Of a DNA stretch of 64,000 nt, positions 9,430-21,300 are shown in pieces. The DNA lies in the NCBI GenBank assembly GCA_039583875.1, contig CM077153.1, positions 70,316,482-70,380,481 on the forward strand. Reading direction: 5' to 3'. The notes below the pieces were generated by a model that was not told where the DNA came from, made no database searches, and worked only from the letters and a program-made list of their open reading frames with translations. Both the position numbers and the translations under genes were made by a program. Position 1 is the stretch's first letter. Each line of letters opens with the position of its first letter. This DNA is from Platanthera guangdongensis. Its lineage: Eukaryota > Streptophyta > Magnoliopsida > Asparagales > Orchidaceae.

Positions 9430-11247
9430 GCTCCTTCCCTTCATTTAATTAGCATAAGCAAGCAATAAGTATAAAAAGCCATTTCATCACAGACGTTGGC
9501 TCGCACGGCCACACGCCCCGTGCTCTCAGGGCACATTCTCGGTGAACCGGTCGATGTCACGTCAATTAAAGCCATAGACATTCCGGACTCACCACCGCCA
9601 CTTTGACGGCCAAACCTATGAGCAATTTGTCTTCCTGGCCTGGGTCACGACAATTTAAGCCATTGACCGCCGAAGACCCTAATCTATGCCAACGACAAGT
9701 GCCACGTGCCTTTAGGTCTCTTTAACCGAACGACATAGAACGAGTACAGTTCCATCTAACCCGTGCTCACATCGCAACGACAATTTAAGCCATTTGCGCG
9801 GGTCAAACTTCCACCGAGTTCCATTTCCATCACCATTCACATAACCCGGTTATGTTCAAGTTGGCTCTCAGGCCACCAAGTTGGCAAGATCTCGTATCCG
9901 CCCAGTTTTTCGGGTGCACCTTTGGGTTAGTCCCCAAGGCTCCCTGCTGTAATCTACCGCATAGAAAACCCGAAAACAATCCATAGCACGGAGTCTTCTC
10001 CGGCATTTATGCAATGCAACATCACCGATCCAAACCAACATGTCCGGGTAGGTTTCACACATCATGCCTATGTCCGTTCTCGCTTACGGACTGTAAACAA
10101 CGGGGACTTCACATATCTGCCCGAAGGAACGCCTCCATCTCTCCGCAAACTCACGAGAGCGGGCTTCCTATGCAAAGAAGGAGAGCTACTCATGCTCAAG
10201 AAGAGAATCGTTACCCTAGCATTCCTCTTTGGCGCCATGGAAAAGTAAGCGGATGAAAAGCACCGCACTAGCTTTGCCTCCGTGGATCCGGAGTCGGCTC
10301 GCGATTCAGAGCTTCGATGCTCCTCCAATGGCCGGATCTAGCTCCTTCTTCCTTCCTTGGCTCTCCTCTCTCTCTAAGGTTTTTTAGAAAGATAAGAACT
10401 TAAGAAAAGTGAGGGTTTCCAAGTCCAATCCCGGGTATATCCCTTCAGGAACAACCCCCAGCCGTTGGATCATCAATTAAAGAAATGAACGGCTTTGATT
10501 CGGGACTGAAATGCCCAATCTGGACCGAACACGGCCTGGCACACGCCCGTGTCCAGGGCCGTGTGCCTCATTCGCCTTCAAAATCGGCTCGCCTGGAAGA
10601 ACACACGGGTATCGAACATGCCTGTGTTCGACCTGACACGCCCGTGTTCCACCTGACACGGCCGTGTGGCCGGCCGTGTACCCCCATCATTTTTCCCCGA
10701 AAACAACCCGAGCACTGCACGGGTTCTAGGACACGCCTGTGTCCTTGCCCGTGTCACCTTGACATGCCTGGGATCCAGGCCGTGTATAGGGTCTCGACAC
10801 TCGACACTTCGTCGAGCGAAGATCGTCGACCTGATGACACGGCCTTGGACACGCCCATGTCCTAGGTCGTGTGCCTTGTCTCGACACAATGTCGAGACCA
10901 AATTGTCGACTTCCCGGGATGAGTGTCGACACGGGTTGACACGCCCTGCGACACGCCCGTGTCGCAGGCCGTGTGCCATTTCTCGACACTTCGTCGAACG
11001 CAGAGTGTCGACTTCACGAGCTAAGTGTCGACACGGGTCGACACGCCCTGCGACACGCCCGTGTCGCAGGCCGTGTGCCCAGTCTCAACATAATGTCGAG
11101 ACCAAAGTGTCGAATTCCCGGCTCAGTGTCGACACAAGCTTGACACGCCCTGGGACACGCCCGTGTCCCAGGCCGTGTGCCTGCAGCCATAACCCAAAAC
11201 TGGCCCAAAACGTCCCCCGTCACTCCTTTGAGTTTCGGGGCGTTACA
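9430..11247 (-). repeat. G1 5' LTR, outer (U3 side) part
   Basis: Resumes the G1 LTR after C1 and ends at GGGGCGTTACA (11247), the reverse complement of the family LTR start. From about 10535 to 11200 it holds a dense array of imperfect palindromes GACACGCCCGTGTC and GTGTCGACAC or CTCGACACAA, equivalent to the start of the G4 LTR at 16275-16720. No gene is supported here; frames on both strands come from the biased repeats. Confidence 0.88.
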
Positions 11248-14200
11248 CCCAAGAGAGCTTCTCACGACCGCAATTGTCCCACCGGACCTTGACCATCCTG
11301 ATCTCTTTATTGCGTAGCCACTTGACCTCCAAGTCCTCAATCCACACGGGCTTGACTTTTGTCGTCAACCCACTATCCACCGACACTTGATCAACCGCGA
11401 TCACTTGCGAAGCACCGAAATATGGAATACATCATGTAATCCACCAAGCTCCACTGAAAGCTTCAACCGATAGGCTGCTTCACCAACTCGCTCCAGAACC
11501 TCAAACGGTCCAAGGTACCTCTGGCTTAGCTTTTTCAATCGCCTACCCGCGAGACACCCTTGAACGGCTTGATCTTTAAGTACACATAGTCACCCACAGC
11601 GAACTCCACGTTCCTATGCTTGGCATTATAGTACTTCGCTTGCCGGTCCTGAGCGACAAGCAACCTCTCCTGAATGGTACGCACCAACGAAGTGGCATCC
11701 TCCACTTCCAATCGCTTATATAACTTTGACTCACCCATTGCTAGCCAAGACAACAACATGCGACATTTACTACCATATAGGGCCTCGAAGGGCGCCATCT
11801 GAATACTCTCCTGGTAGCTATTGTTGTATGCAAACTCCACCAAATAAAGATTGTCTTACCATTGTTTTCCAAAATCCAAGACACACATGCGGAGCATGTC
11901 TTCCATAGTTCTGTTGACCCTCTCGGCCTGCCCATCCGTTTGTGGATGGAAGACTGTGCTGAATTTTAGCTTTGTTCCCAACATTTGCTTCACAAACCTC
12001 CAATCATTGGACGTGAATCGCCCATCTCGGTCACTCACGATGCTGCGGAGCACACCGTGAAGTCGTACAATGTTATCCACATACAGTTTTGCCAACTTCT
12101 CCACCGGATCATCCTTCCTATGCGGAATAAAATGCTACACCTTCGTTAACCGATCTACGACCACCCAAATGGCATCGTTTCCCCTTTTGCGACCTTGTCA
12201 AACCGTGCACAAAGTCCATAGAGATGTCGTCGAATTTCCAATCCGGAATAGGCAAGGACTTAAGAAATCCTCCCGGCTTTTGGCACTCCGCCTTCACCAA
12301 GGCGCAAGTTTGGCACTTCGCTACGTAGAGCGCCACATCCTTCTTCAAACCTGGCCACCAAAACAGTTTCTTGACATCACGGTACATCTTCGTGCTCCCC
12401 GGGTGAATTGAGTACTTAGTATGGTGTGCCTCGTACAACAATTCCACCCATAAATCGCCCACACTTGGGACGCACAGATGACCGTCTTTCCAAAGTAATC
12501 CGTCCTCCACAACGAATTGGGAATTTGACCCATCCAAAGCCTCTACCATGAACTGCTTCATATGGACATCCATATCCAAAGCCTACCGAATCCGATCAGT
12601 CAGGTCATATTGGACTTCAGTCCAATTCAGAACTGCTTCAGCACTTGATTGCTTATCCACACAAACAATCTCCAGCGCCTCCAACGCCCGCACCAACCGC
12701 TCATCATGCACCGATAGCCAATTGGCTTGAGCTGGGGCTCGACGACTCAACGCGTCCGCATCAGCATTCCCTTTACCAGACACGTAGTGGATCTTGAATG
12801 TATAGTCTCCCAAGAACTCCATCCATCTACGCTGTCGCATATTCAGATCTTTCTGATCAATCAGATAGTTCACGCTCTTGTGACCGGTGTAGATATCCAT
12901 CTTCAGACCGTAAAAATAATGTTGCCACCGCTTTAAGGCAAAAATCACGGCCGCTAACACCAAGTCATGGACCGAATAGTTCCTCTCGTGCACTTTTAGC
13001 TGTCTCGAGTCATAAGCTATTACACTTCCGTGTTGCAGTAGCACGCAACCCAAACAGCTGCCCGAAGCATCGCTATAAATCTCATAGCCTTCGGTCCCAC
13101 TCGGCGAACTCAGCACAGGCGCCGTGGTCAATCGACATTTCACTCCTCAAAAGCTCGCGCGCACTCCGGCGTCCAAATGAACTTCTGCTCCTTCCTCGTC
13201 AAAGTAGTGAGAGGTAACGCTATCCGCGAGAAGTTGTCTACGAAGCGCCAATAATAGCCGGCAAGCCCTAGAAAGCTCCGGACGTCTGCTACCGTAGAAA
13301 GCTCAGGCCACTCCCGTATCGCAACAATCTTCGCCGGATCCACTGCAATACCTTCCCCACTCACTATATGACCGAGGAATGCCACTGAGGATGACCAAAA
13401 CTCGCACTTCGAGAACTTGGCATACAACTGATTCCTCTTTAGCATCTCCAAAACCAAATGAAGATGCTTGAAGTGATCTTCCTCACTCTGCAAGTACACC
13501 AAAATGTCGTTGATGAAGACGATCACAAAATGGTCCAAGTACTCACTGAAGGTCATGTTCATCAAATCCATGAACACTGACGGCACATTGGTCAGCCCAA
13601 ACGGCATGACCGTAAATTCGTAATGCCCGTATCTTGTACTGAACGTTGTCTTAGGGATACCACTCTCCCTTATCCTCCACTGATAGTGCCCAGACTTGAG
13701 ATCTAACTTCAAGTACACTGTCGACCCGACCAACTGATTAAAAGATCATCGATCCGGGGGATCAGGTACTTGTTCTTCTCTGTCAACTTGTTGAGCTTGT
13801 GATAATCAATACCTAGCCTCAAGCTTCCGTCCTTATTCTTAATAAAGAGGACCGGTGCGCTCCAAGGCGAAGAACTTGGACGCACCTACCCTTGCTCCAA
13901 CAACTTTTGTAGTTGAACCTTCAACTCCGACATTTCCTTAGGCGCTAGTTGATACGGAGAGCGTGACACAGGCTTTGCACCTGGTATGAGCTCTATCGTA
14001 AAATCTATCTCCCGTTGAGGCGGGGCTCCAGGAAGATCTCTAGGGAACACATCAGGGTATTCCGATACCACTGAAATACTATCAAATGCGGGCTTAGGCT
14101 TTGCAACCTCCACTAGTGTAAAGAACAGCTTTGCACCAGCACGAATCGCCTTCACCACCTGAAGAGCAGACATCAACATCTTGCTCGACCCCCTTTAAGC

Positions 14201-14538
14201 CCGTGAAAGTCGTCTCACGACTTGCTCCCAGCTTGACTTCCTTGCTACTGCAATCTATATAGGCTTGATGCTCCGAGAGCCAGTCCATGCCAAATATAAC
14301 GTCGAACTCTACCAACGGAAGTAACGACGCTTGCAGTTCAAACTCCTGATTCCAAATCCAAACCTAAGTGCAATTAATTCTACCCGCGCACAATGAGCAC
14401 CATTGGACTATAACGCATCCAATTTGTCTCTTACCATTGAAGGAGGTACTCCGACGCACAATATAATTCCTAATAAAGGAATGTGAAGCTCCCTAAACGA
14501 ACGGTGCTCTCGCCAGATAAAGTAAAGTCGTAACAAAG
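11248..14538 (-). pseudogene. pol: G2 pol (protease, RT, RNase H, integrase, chromodomain)
   Basis: Protease start (14538 leftward) is too damaged for its D-S/T-G motif to be seen; [11 protein letters not shown] (about 14310) marks the protease-RT linker. RT pieces lie at 13140-14179 with [15 protein letters not shown], and its catalytic box reads FINDIL where gypsy has F-x-D-D. RNase H (12583-13143) keeps SDASG but has TGHKS where Asp is usual. Integrase spans 11535-12579 with WPGLKKDVALYVAKCQTC and SDRDGRFTS, then NRTMEDMLR. The chromodomain start (KWLRNKEIRMVKVRW, about 11270-11330) is cut by G1 right after SW. Frame changes occur near 14200, 13750, 13140 and 12150; stops lie at 12583 and 11856. 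Not functional. Confidence 0.9.
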
Positions 14539-14613
14539 CTTAGCACAAGCAGTTCTAAGCTAACATGCACAAGGGCGACAAGTATTTAAGGCAAAACTAT
14601 CTTTAAACCATAC
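14539..14613 (-). other. Candidate intron between gag and protease (G2)
   Basis: Minus strand GGACAG|GTATGG (donor at 14613) to TTGTGCTAAG|C (acceptor at 14539), 75 nt. It occupies the position of the 76-nt spacers in G1 and G4 although the surrounding sequence has diverged, which argues for retention. The exact acceptor is less certain than in G4. Confidence 0.5.
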
Positions 14614-14638
14614 CTGTCCTCACGACGGCGTGCTTCCT

Positions 14639-15502
14639 CTAGGGCTTTAGGCACTCATGGGCATAATGCACCGGCTCCCCATAGTTGAAACATGCGCCCG
14701 GGGTCCGACCCGTAGTCGCCCCAGAAGCACCAGAGGGAGCTTGACCTGAAGTCCTATGCTTCTTATACCATTTTCGATATACAGACTTTGAGGTGTTTGA
14801 CACTTTGAATGCCGTCTCCATTGCACTAAAGTCCTCGACTGCTCCTGGCATAGCTTTCTTGGCCTTCTGAGTACCTTTCCAACAGTCTCGAGCAAAGTGC
14901 CCTTTCTTTCCACAAGTAAAACATGTGTAAGTAGCTTTGCTAGTCGATGTCGTAGCCCCTTTCTCCAGCATTCCGCCGGATGCAAATATTATGGGGCTTG
15001 CATAGTTCGATACCATGGTCGCTGGCATCGGGAGAGTCTTCCTCAAATCTGCCTCCAAAGATCTAGCTGATTCCACCAAGGCTCGGAATCCCAATAACTT
15101 TGGTCCGAGCAGTAGAACTCGTAACTCGGCGCGCAGGCCATTATAAAATCTATCGACTGTAGCTTGCTCATTATCCAACTCGAAGCATGGGTAGCGGCTT
15201 ATCATAAGAAATGAATGCAAATATTCCTCAACTGTGTGCGCTCCCTGCACTAAGTGCATATTCAGCTGCTGCCCCGATGGTCTACCAAAGGTCATCTGCT
15301 CCATAACGCCAACCGGCGTTGAAGCCACAACAGGGGCGCAGGGTTGTACATTTCCTCCAAGTTGTGCACCCATCACAGCGAACACCGCTTCAACGATCCT
15401 TCTAACGGTTTCATACGATGGAGGGGTCTCAAACACCTCAACGGGCACACTAAACTCCTCAGAAACCGGACATTCTGGCGGTCCAGCACTGCTTCTCGTC
15501 AC
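14639..15502 (-). pseudogene. gag: G2 gag, internally deleted
   Basis: Open frame from a GTG at 15502 (TRSSAGPPE follows), again without ATG. Compared with G4 gag, about 110 residues of the capsid region are missing: QQLNMHLVQGAHTVEEYL joins the part before SFNPPLFSG to the part around LVQGEKSVDEYL. Two knuckle-like motifs appear: CFTCGKKGHFARDC, intact, and CFNYGEPVHYAHEC, lacking the second Cys. The frame ends in a TAG at 14639; after it, codons corresponding to the gag tail lead in frame to the splice-donor-like site at 14613. Confidence 0.85.
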
Positions 15503-15727
15503 CTATAGTGGTACAAAACAGCGTTAAGCGACCAAATAAAATTGCAAACATCAATTATAAGAACACGCAGGTTCCTCAAACACGTGTATTTCATTCCTAA
15601 GTGGACATTCATGGGTTCTTTTACTGTTATAACGATGACGCACACACATGTGCTCACCACCCCTTAAAAAGAATTCGTCCACGAATTCAGTTTAAGCCCG
15701 ACCAAAACCAGTAGTCTGATACCAAAT
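15503..15727 (-). promoter_or_regulatory. G2 leader and primer-binding site
   Basis: Leader equivalent to that of G1, including the GAATTC inverted repeat. TGGTATCAGA on the minus strand at 15715-15724 is the tRNA-iMet primer-binding site, three bases from the LTR edge. Confidence 0.85.
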
Positions 15728-16229
15728 TGTAACACCCCATATCCGTCGCATAGCATATAGCAGTAGGTCTGGCCGGGGCCCGACGCTATATACCACAGAC
15801 AAACCAGGTGGTTACTCATGGAAACCATCCAACCAATCATCACGTCCTACACAGAGCATTCTAGCAAAGCAGATTAATAAGTTGCAATAAAGAACCCGAC
15901 ACAAAAGCATGAATGTCCACTAATACCAAATAGAAATGTTGTACATACACAAGTACATGCCTTAAGGCCTTACAAAATTATTCACTTCATATTACATGTT
16001 TTACAAACCATGGCACGCAGGCCGGTCATACATGAATAAAAGCAGTAACCACTCCAATTAGGCCTTCGAGGGCCGGCTTCGCAAATTGGGCTTTAGCCCA
16101 CCATTGACCGCTTGGTCCAGCAGCACATGCAAGCAACAAATCACCGCACGGTGGCAAAACAAGGCAACGGTCAGCAATGTTGACCCAATTATAACGATCC
16201 CGCCCCCAGCTCGGGGCGGCGATGCTCCT
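15728..16229 (-). repeat. G2 5' LTR, inner part, cut by G4
   Basis: Starts TGTAACACCCC (reverse of the LTR end) and runs to GATGCTCCT, where the intact LTR would read on as TCCCT. There the opposite-strand LTR start of G4 follows directly, giving a head-to-head LTR junction. Confidence 0.87.
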
Positions 16230-16726
16230 TGTAACGCCCCGAAACTCAAAGGAGCGACGGGGGACGTTTTGGGCCAGTTTTGGGTTCTGGCTGCAGGCAC
16301 ACGGCCTGTGACACAGGCGTGTCCCAGGGCATGTCAAGCTTGTGTCGACACTGAGCTGGAAAGTCGACACTTTGGTCTCGACATTGTGTCGAGACTGGGC
16401 ACACGGCCTGCGACACGGGCGTGTCGCAGGGCGTGTCGACCCGTGTCGACACTTAGCCCGCGAAGTCGACACTCTGCGTTCGACGAAGTGTCGAGACATG
16501 GCACACGGGCGTGTCGCAGGGCATGTCAACCCGTGTCGACACTCGTCCCGGGAAGTCGACACTTTGGTCTTGACACTGTGTCGAGACAAGGCACACGGCC
16601 TAGGACACGGGCGTGTCCAAGGCCGTGTCATCAGGTCGATGATCTTTGCTTGACGAAGTGTCGAGTGTCGAGACCGTGTACACGGCCTGGAGCCCAGGCG
16701 TTTCAAGGTGACACGGGCAAGGACAC
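16230..16726 (+). repeat. G4 5' LTR, first part
   Basis: Begins TGTAACGCCCCGAAACTC, the family LTR start. It contains the palindrome array GACACGGGCGTGTC / GTGTCGACAC (16275-16720). Interrupted at 16726 by G3; GACAC at 16722-16726 is the left duplicate of the G3 target site. Confidence 0.9.
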
Positions 16727-18026
16727 TGATGTAGGCTAAGCCTTAGGGATCCTACACGGAGGGCGTGAACTACGACCCTTACAACGTTAACGCTCCCTAA
16801 CCCGTACACAAACAAAACGCAGCGACCACAATTGATTTTATTTATCGTTCGCGCTAACATACGGGTAGCCGATCCGCAAGTGGAACGGAGAATGGCTATA
16901 GGCCAAAATCCCTTCCGGCTAAATGGAATAATATTGATTCCGGTCGAGCTTGGAGTTGAACCAAAATAGATCCTCCCAAAATAAAACACGATTCAAAAAG
17001 TGGTAGGATCTATCCCAACAAAACAAAAGCGAGGAGCGCCAATCCTCTCGTTAGATCTTTCGGAAAAACCAAATGAAAATCCAGATCTACTATTAGAAAC
17101 ACCGCGAAAATTAACGATTCGAGAAAATCACGCAAAAGTCGTCCACCAAAAGAACTAATCAAGAGGGAAATTCTCTTGTGTAGGAATTTTCGTTACCCCG
17201 CTCGGAAGTGTAGATCCGAGATGTTTGGATCCACCAAATTGACCGCTCTTCCTTTGGATCCACGGGAAACGCACCACAGATGAAGACCTTGCTCGTCTCC
17301 TTCGCTTTCACGCCGTGGTTGATTACCCCAAAGACCTTGGTTCTTCCTTACACTTGATCCTTTTTCCTCCAAGGCGGCCGAAATTGACAAAGGGGAATAT
17401 GATTTCGGTGGAGAAAGGTAGAGGGGTGGAGGAACGAGGGGTTGTTAGTGGGAGCGAGGAGTAGAAGGGGAGGCCAAGCAAAGGGGAAGAGGGGGGCGGC
17501 CGAACTCCTTGAGAGGGAGCCTTGAGGGGGGCGGCGGCCAAGAGGAGGAGGGAAGAGGATTAGGGTTAGGCAAGCAATTCTTTTAATCTCAATAATAATC
17601 TCATAACAAATGAAAACTTGGCCTTATATAAGGCTTACAATCATGTGGCTATTAGCAGCCCAAAATAAAATATTGTTCCGAAATGAAATGATAGAAAACA
17701 ACATAGTTTCAAATACCACAAATAAAAGATAAATGCAGACCAAAAATAAATTTAAATCTTAATTTCAGTTACGTGGGCGAAGATTGTAGCCGTGCCCGCT
17801 ACGGCGCCGCAAGTCTTTTGTTGGAGGAGCATCGTCGTCATCTTCTGCCACGGCAACACCGCCATGGTCGTCATCTTCTGCCACGGCAACACCGCCATGG
17901 TCGTCATCTTCTGCCACGGCAACACCGCCATGGTCGTCATCTTCTGCCACGACAACACCACCATGGTCGTCGTCATCTTCACCCAGTTGGCCGTCGTGGT
18001 GGCCGTCGCCATCACCGTCGCCATCA
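16727..18026 (-). repeat. G3 3' LTR, carrying the pol tail
   Basis: 1300 bp, TG...CA ended. The right 260 bp encodes the acidic C-terminal tail of pol (stop near 17765). The rest is AT-richer non-coding sequence with a TTATATAAGG motif near 17623. GAGCGGGAGGAT just outside (18027-18038, minus strand) is the likely polypurine tract. Confidence 0.93.
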
Positions 18027-18345
18027 ATCCTCCCGCTCTCAAAAGGACTCATCGCCGATGAGTGGGCTGGACGGTAACGGTGGAGGAGATCTGCATCAAG
18101 AAGAGCCAGCTCTGCCGAAGAAACCCAAGAGTCGTCCGAAGCTGGACGACCTCGCCATCTGACCAAAAACCTGTGAACGTCGCCGTCGGGAGTAGAAAAC
18201 ACCGCATCCTGCAAAATCGTTTCAGGCAAGAAATCGGTCCGGGGGAACCTTGGAAAAGCGTTAGGCGCAGGAGAAAAACAAGGTGTAGCATCAATAGGCA
18301 ACGTACCTCCCGAAGGATCCGAAAGGGAGAGCGGTCCAGAAATAT
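17765..18345 (-). pseudogene. pol: G3 pol C-terminus: chromodomain and acidic repeat tail, out of frame
   Basis: A separate frame from the main polyprotein. HRFLVRWRGRPASDDSW followed by LDADLLHRYR is a chromodomain of chromovirus integrase, thought to steer integration to marked chromatin. It leads into DGDGDGDGHHDG and an 11-residue repeat AEDDDHGGVAV (four units), then a basic end, GYNLRPRN. The last part is encoded inside the 3' LTR. A one-base indel between about 18300 and 18400, most likely in the C5-A-C4 run at 18351-18360, separates it from the polyprotein, which otherwise reads nonsense to 18049. Confidence 0.82.
17839..17970 (-). repeat. 33-bp minisatellite in G3 3' LTR, four units
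   Basis: Four units of a 33-bp repeat around CCACGGCAACACCGCCATGG, the last with changes. It is in coding phase (11 residues). The 5' LTR has three units. Confidence 0.9.
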
Positions 18346-21300
18346 TTTCACCCCCACCCCTTGAGACGGTATAGTGGAAATAGGAAACGAAGAGACTGAC
18401 AGTTCAGGTGGTGGAGCGACATAGAGCGTTAAATCCGAAATGTTAAAAATAGGGGAGATTCCCCAATCAGCGGGTAACTGTAATAAATATGCATTTTCAC
18501 CTAGCTTCTTCAAGACCCGAAAAGGACCGGCTCTCCTATTCGCTAATTTTTTTATGGTGCCCGAAGGCATCCGTTCAGGGATAAGACGTACCATTACCAA
18601 ATCGCCAATATTGAAGGGGACTGCTCGCTTATGTATGTTAGCATTCGATTGATAAATAGCATATTGTTTAGCCAACGTCTTGCCTATGTGCTCGTGGAGA
18701 GTGCGAACGTGCGAGGCGAAGTCCTGTGCAAATTGACTTAATTTGAATGATGGTGGTAACGGAATCAAGTCAAGAGGCACGAGCGCCTTATATCCATGCA
18801 CTATCTCATTTGGCGATAACCCGGTGGACCTATTCTTAGAATTATTGTAGGCTAGTTGAGCGTGAGGAAGAATAAGGTCCCATGTACCCTTATGATCACC
18901 TACTAAGCAACGAAGTAACCCACCCAAACTCCGGTTAACAACTTCCGTTTGCCCATCCGTTTGTGGATGATAGGCCGACGAAAACATAAGTCGCGTGCCC
19001 AACAGCTTCCAAAGTGTTTTCCAAAAGTAGCTAGTAAACTTAATATCTCTATCGGTCACGATGGTTTTGGGGACACCCCGATGTGCCACGACCTCCTTAA
19101 AATACAACTTAGCGACGTGTGAGGCATCATTGGTGCTATGACAAGCGATAAAATAAGCCATTTTTGAGAATCGGTCCACTACGACAAAGATGGAATCGTG
19201 ACGCCTAAGTGTCGGTGGAAGGCCCAAAATGAAGTCCATGCTAACATCCACCCATAGGGCAGACGGAATCGGAAGAGGTGTGTAAAGACCGACATTGGTC
19301 TTATTACCCTTGGCTAATTGACAAACGCGGCAGCTCCCGACGATTTTATTGACCATTGGCTTGAGACCCGTCCAAAAGAATTTATCCTCTACAAGTGTGA
19401 TCGTTTTATCGTGACCGAAATGTCCTCCTAGTCCTCCACTATGTAACTCCCATACAATAAAATGGCGTAGCGAAGAGCGGGGAATGCATAGTTGTGTCTG
19501 CTTAAATAGGTACCCATCACGGATGTAGTACGCCGAAATAGTGGAAGGGGAATTGTCCTGAGCGGCGAAATATATCTCCTTAAAATCCGGACACTGCATA
19601 TACTCATCTTTGATTCTTTCAAATCCTATGACCGATACCTCCATGGTAGATAGTAATAGAGTGACGCGACTAAGGGCGTCCGCCACACGATTTAACGTAC
19701 CCTTGAGGTGCTTGATAATGAAGGTATACTCTTGAAGGTACGAAACCCATTTTGCGTGCCGTGGGCTGATCTTACTTTGGGAGTTTACAAATCTTAATGC
19801 CTCATGATCGGACAAGATGACAAATTCCTTGGAGATAAGATAGTATCGCCAATGTTGGAGGCAACGGATCACGGCATAGAACTCACGATCATAATTGGAA
19901 TAATTTAACTTTGGACCGGCAAGTTTTTCGCTAAAATATCCTATCGGATGTCCATCTTGACTCAAGACTCCTCCGATCCCTATTCCCGATGCGTCGCATG
20001 ATAATTCAAACACTTTACTAAAATCCGGCAAGCGTAATAATGGGGCTTCAGACATCCGGTCCTTAATCATTTGAAACGCGCGAGTGGCCGCTTTAGTCCA
20101 ATGAAATTCTCCTTTCTTCAGGCATTCGGTGATCGGTGCCATGATACTACTAAAGTTTTGGATGAACCTTCGATAAAATGTGGCCAAGCCGTGAAAACTT
20201 CTAACTTCCCGAATATTTGTTGGTTCAGGCCATTCTTTAATCACTTGGACCTTCTTTGGGTCAACATGAATGCCTTCGGAACTCACTATGTAGCCGAGAA
20301 ACTCTACGGATGTCACACCAAAGGAGCATTTTTTTAGATTGATATAGAGCTTTTCTTGGCGCAAGGTTGATAGGATTGTCCTTAGATGTGTGTCATGATC
20401 CTTTTGTGAACGGCTGAATACTAAGATATCATCAAAGTATACGACTACGAATTTACCCATGTATGGCTTAAAAACTTGGGTCATCAATCGAGAGAAAGTA
20501 CTCAGTCCGTTAGTGAGCCCTTCCCCAAGCACCAACCACTCGTAGAGCCCATCCTTAGATTTAAAAGCCGTCTTCCATTCATCTCCTTCCCGTATCCGTA
20601 TTTGATGATAACCACTTTTGAGATCCAATTTTGAAAACATGGCGGCGCCCGATAACATATCTAACAAATCGTCCAAACGGGGAATGGGGAACCTATATTT
20701 GACCGTAATTTTATTTATGGCCCGGTAGTCTACACACAATCGCCAAGACTTATCTTTCTTTGGAACCAAGAGGGCCGGTACGGCGCATGGGCTCTTACTA
20801 TGGCGGATAAAACCTTTTGCTAGAAAATCCGAAATTAAAGCTTGTAGCTCCTCATGTGCGGAGGGGTTGAGCCGATAATGTGGATGGTTAGGCAATGAAG
20901 AGCCCGGGACGAAATCTATCTCATGCTGAATATCTCTCATGGGTGGCAACTTAGATGACAAGTCCTCCGGATAGACGTCTTTATACTCTTCCAATATAGT
21001 GCGCAGAGATAGCGGTATATTCTCTAAAGTTGGTGAGTCTTCCTTAGCTTGTAGGCATACTAACGCATACAGAACACCGTCCAAGAAGGTCTCGCGTTCC
21101 AACTCCTTCTTACTTATCAAACTTATAATTTTTCTTTCCGCCGGCACGATGGTGTCCTTGGGGGCAACCGAAGGATCCTTGGGTGGTGTGGGTTTCAGTA
21201 CAATGGTCTTACTATTATACTTGAACTCGTAAGTGTTGGCTCGCCCGAAATGGGTCACGTCATAATCATAGAGCCACGGGCGCCCTAGAAGTACATGACA

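Larger units (their letters stand above)
1..11247 (-). mobile_element. G1: Tekay-like Ty3/gypsy element, 5' half, split by C1
   Basis: Minus-strand gypsy element whose pol and 3' LTR lie left of the window. Reading leftward from 11247 one meets the 5' LTR, a tRNA-iMet primer-binding site, an untranslated leader, gag, and an intron-like spacer before protease. LTR ends are TGTAACGCCCC and (damaged) GGGGTGTTATA. Without C1 (1952-9429) and one copy of its target duplication, the LTR is about 2.3 kb. The right edge lies inside the chromodomain coding sequence of G2, so G1 inserted into an older relative. Gag is close to that of G4, showing one family active over time. Family assignment rests on gag similarity to G2, whose pol carries a Tekay-type chromodomain. 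Confidence 0.88.
11248..16229 (-). mobile_element. G2: decayed Tekay-like Ty3/gypsy element
   Basis: Oldest gypsy element here. Reading leftward from 16229: partial 5' LTR (15728-16229), primer-binding site, leader, gag, intron-like spacer, then a pol broken by several frameshifts and stops. Its pol end is cut at 11248 by G1, and its 5' LTR is cut at 16229 by G4. The 3' LTR is not in the window; it would lie left of G1. Gag is clearly more diverged from G1 and G4 than they are from each other. Confidence 0.9.

Noticed and set aside
10485..11340. Open frames in the gypsy LTR, rich in Arg-Pro-Cys and Ser-Arg-His repeats (also 16026-16740)
   Set aside because: They translate the GACACG/CGTGTC and GTCGAC arrays in several frames of both strands; no coding signature.
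16220..16240. TGTAACGCCCC and GGGGTGTTACA ends as terminal inverted repeats of a DNA transposon
   Set aside because: They are the short inverted ends of an LTR, with a primer-binding site next to the inner end and gag beyond it.
17765..18301. Host gene with a chromodomain and acidic repeats
   Set aside because: It is the frame-shifted C-terminus of G3 pol, on the same strand, ending inside its LTR.
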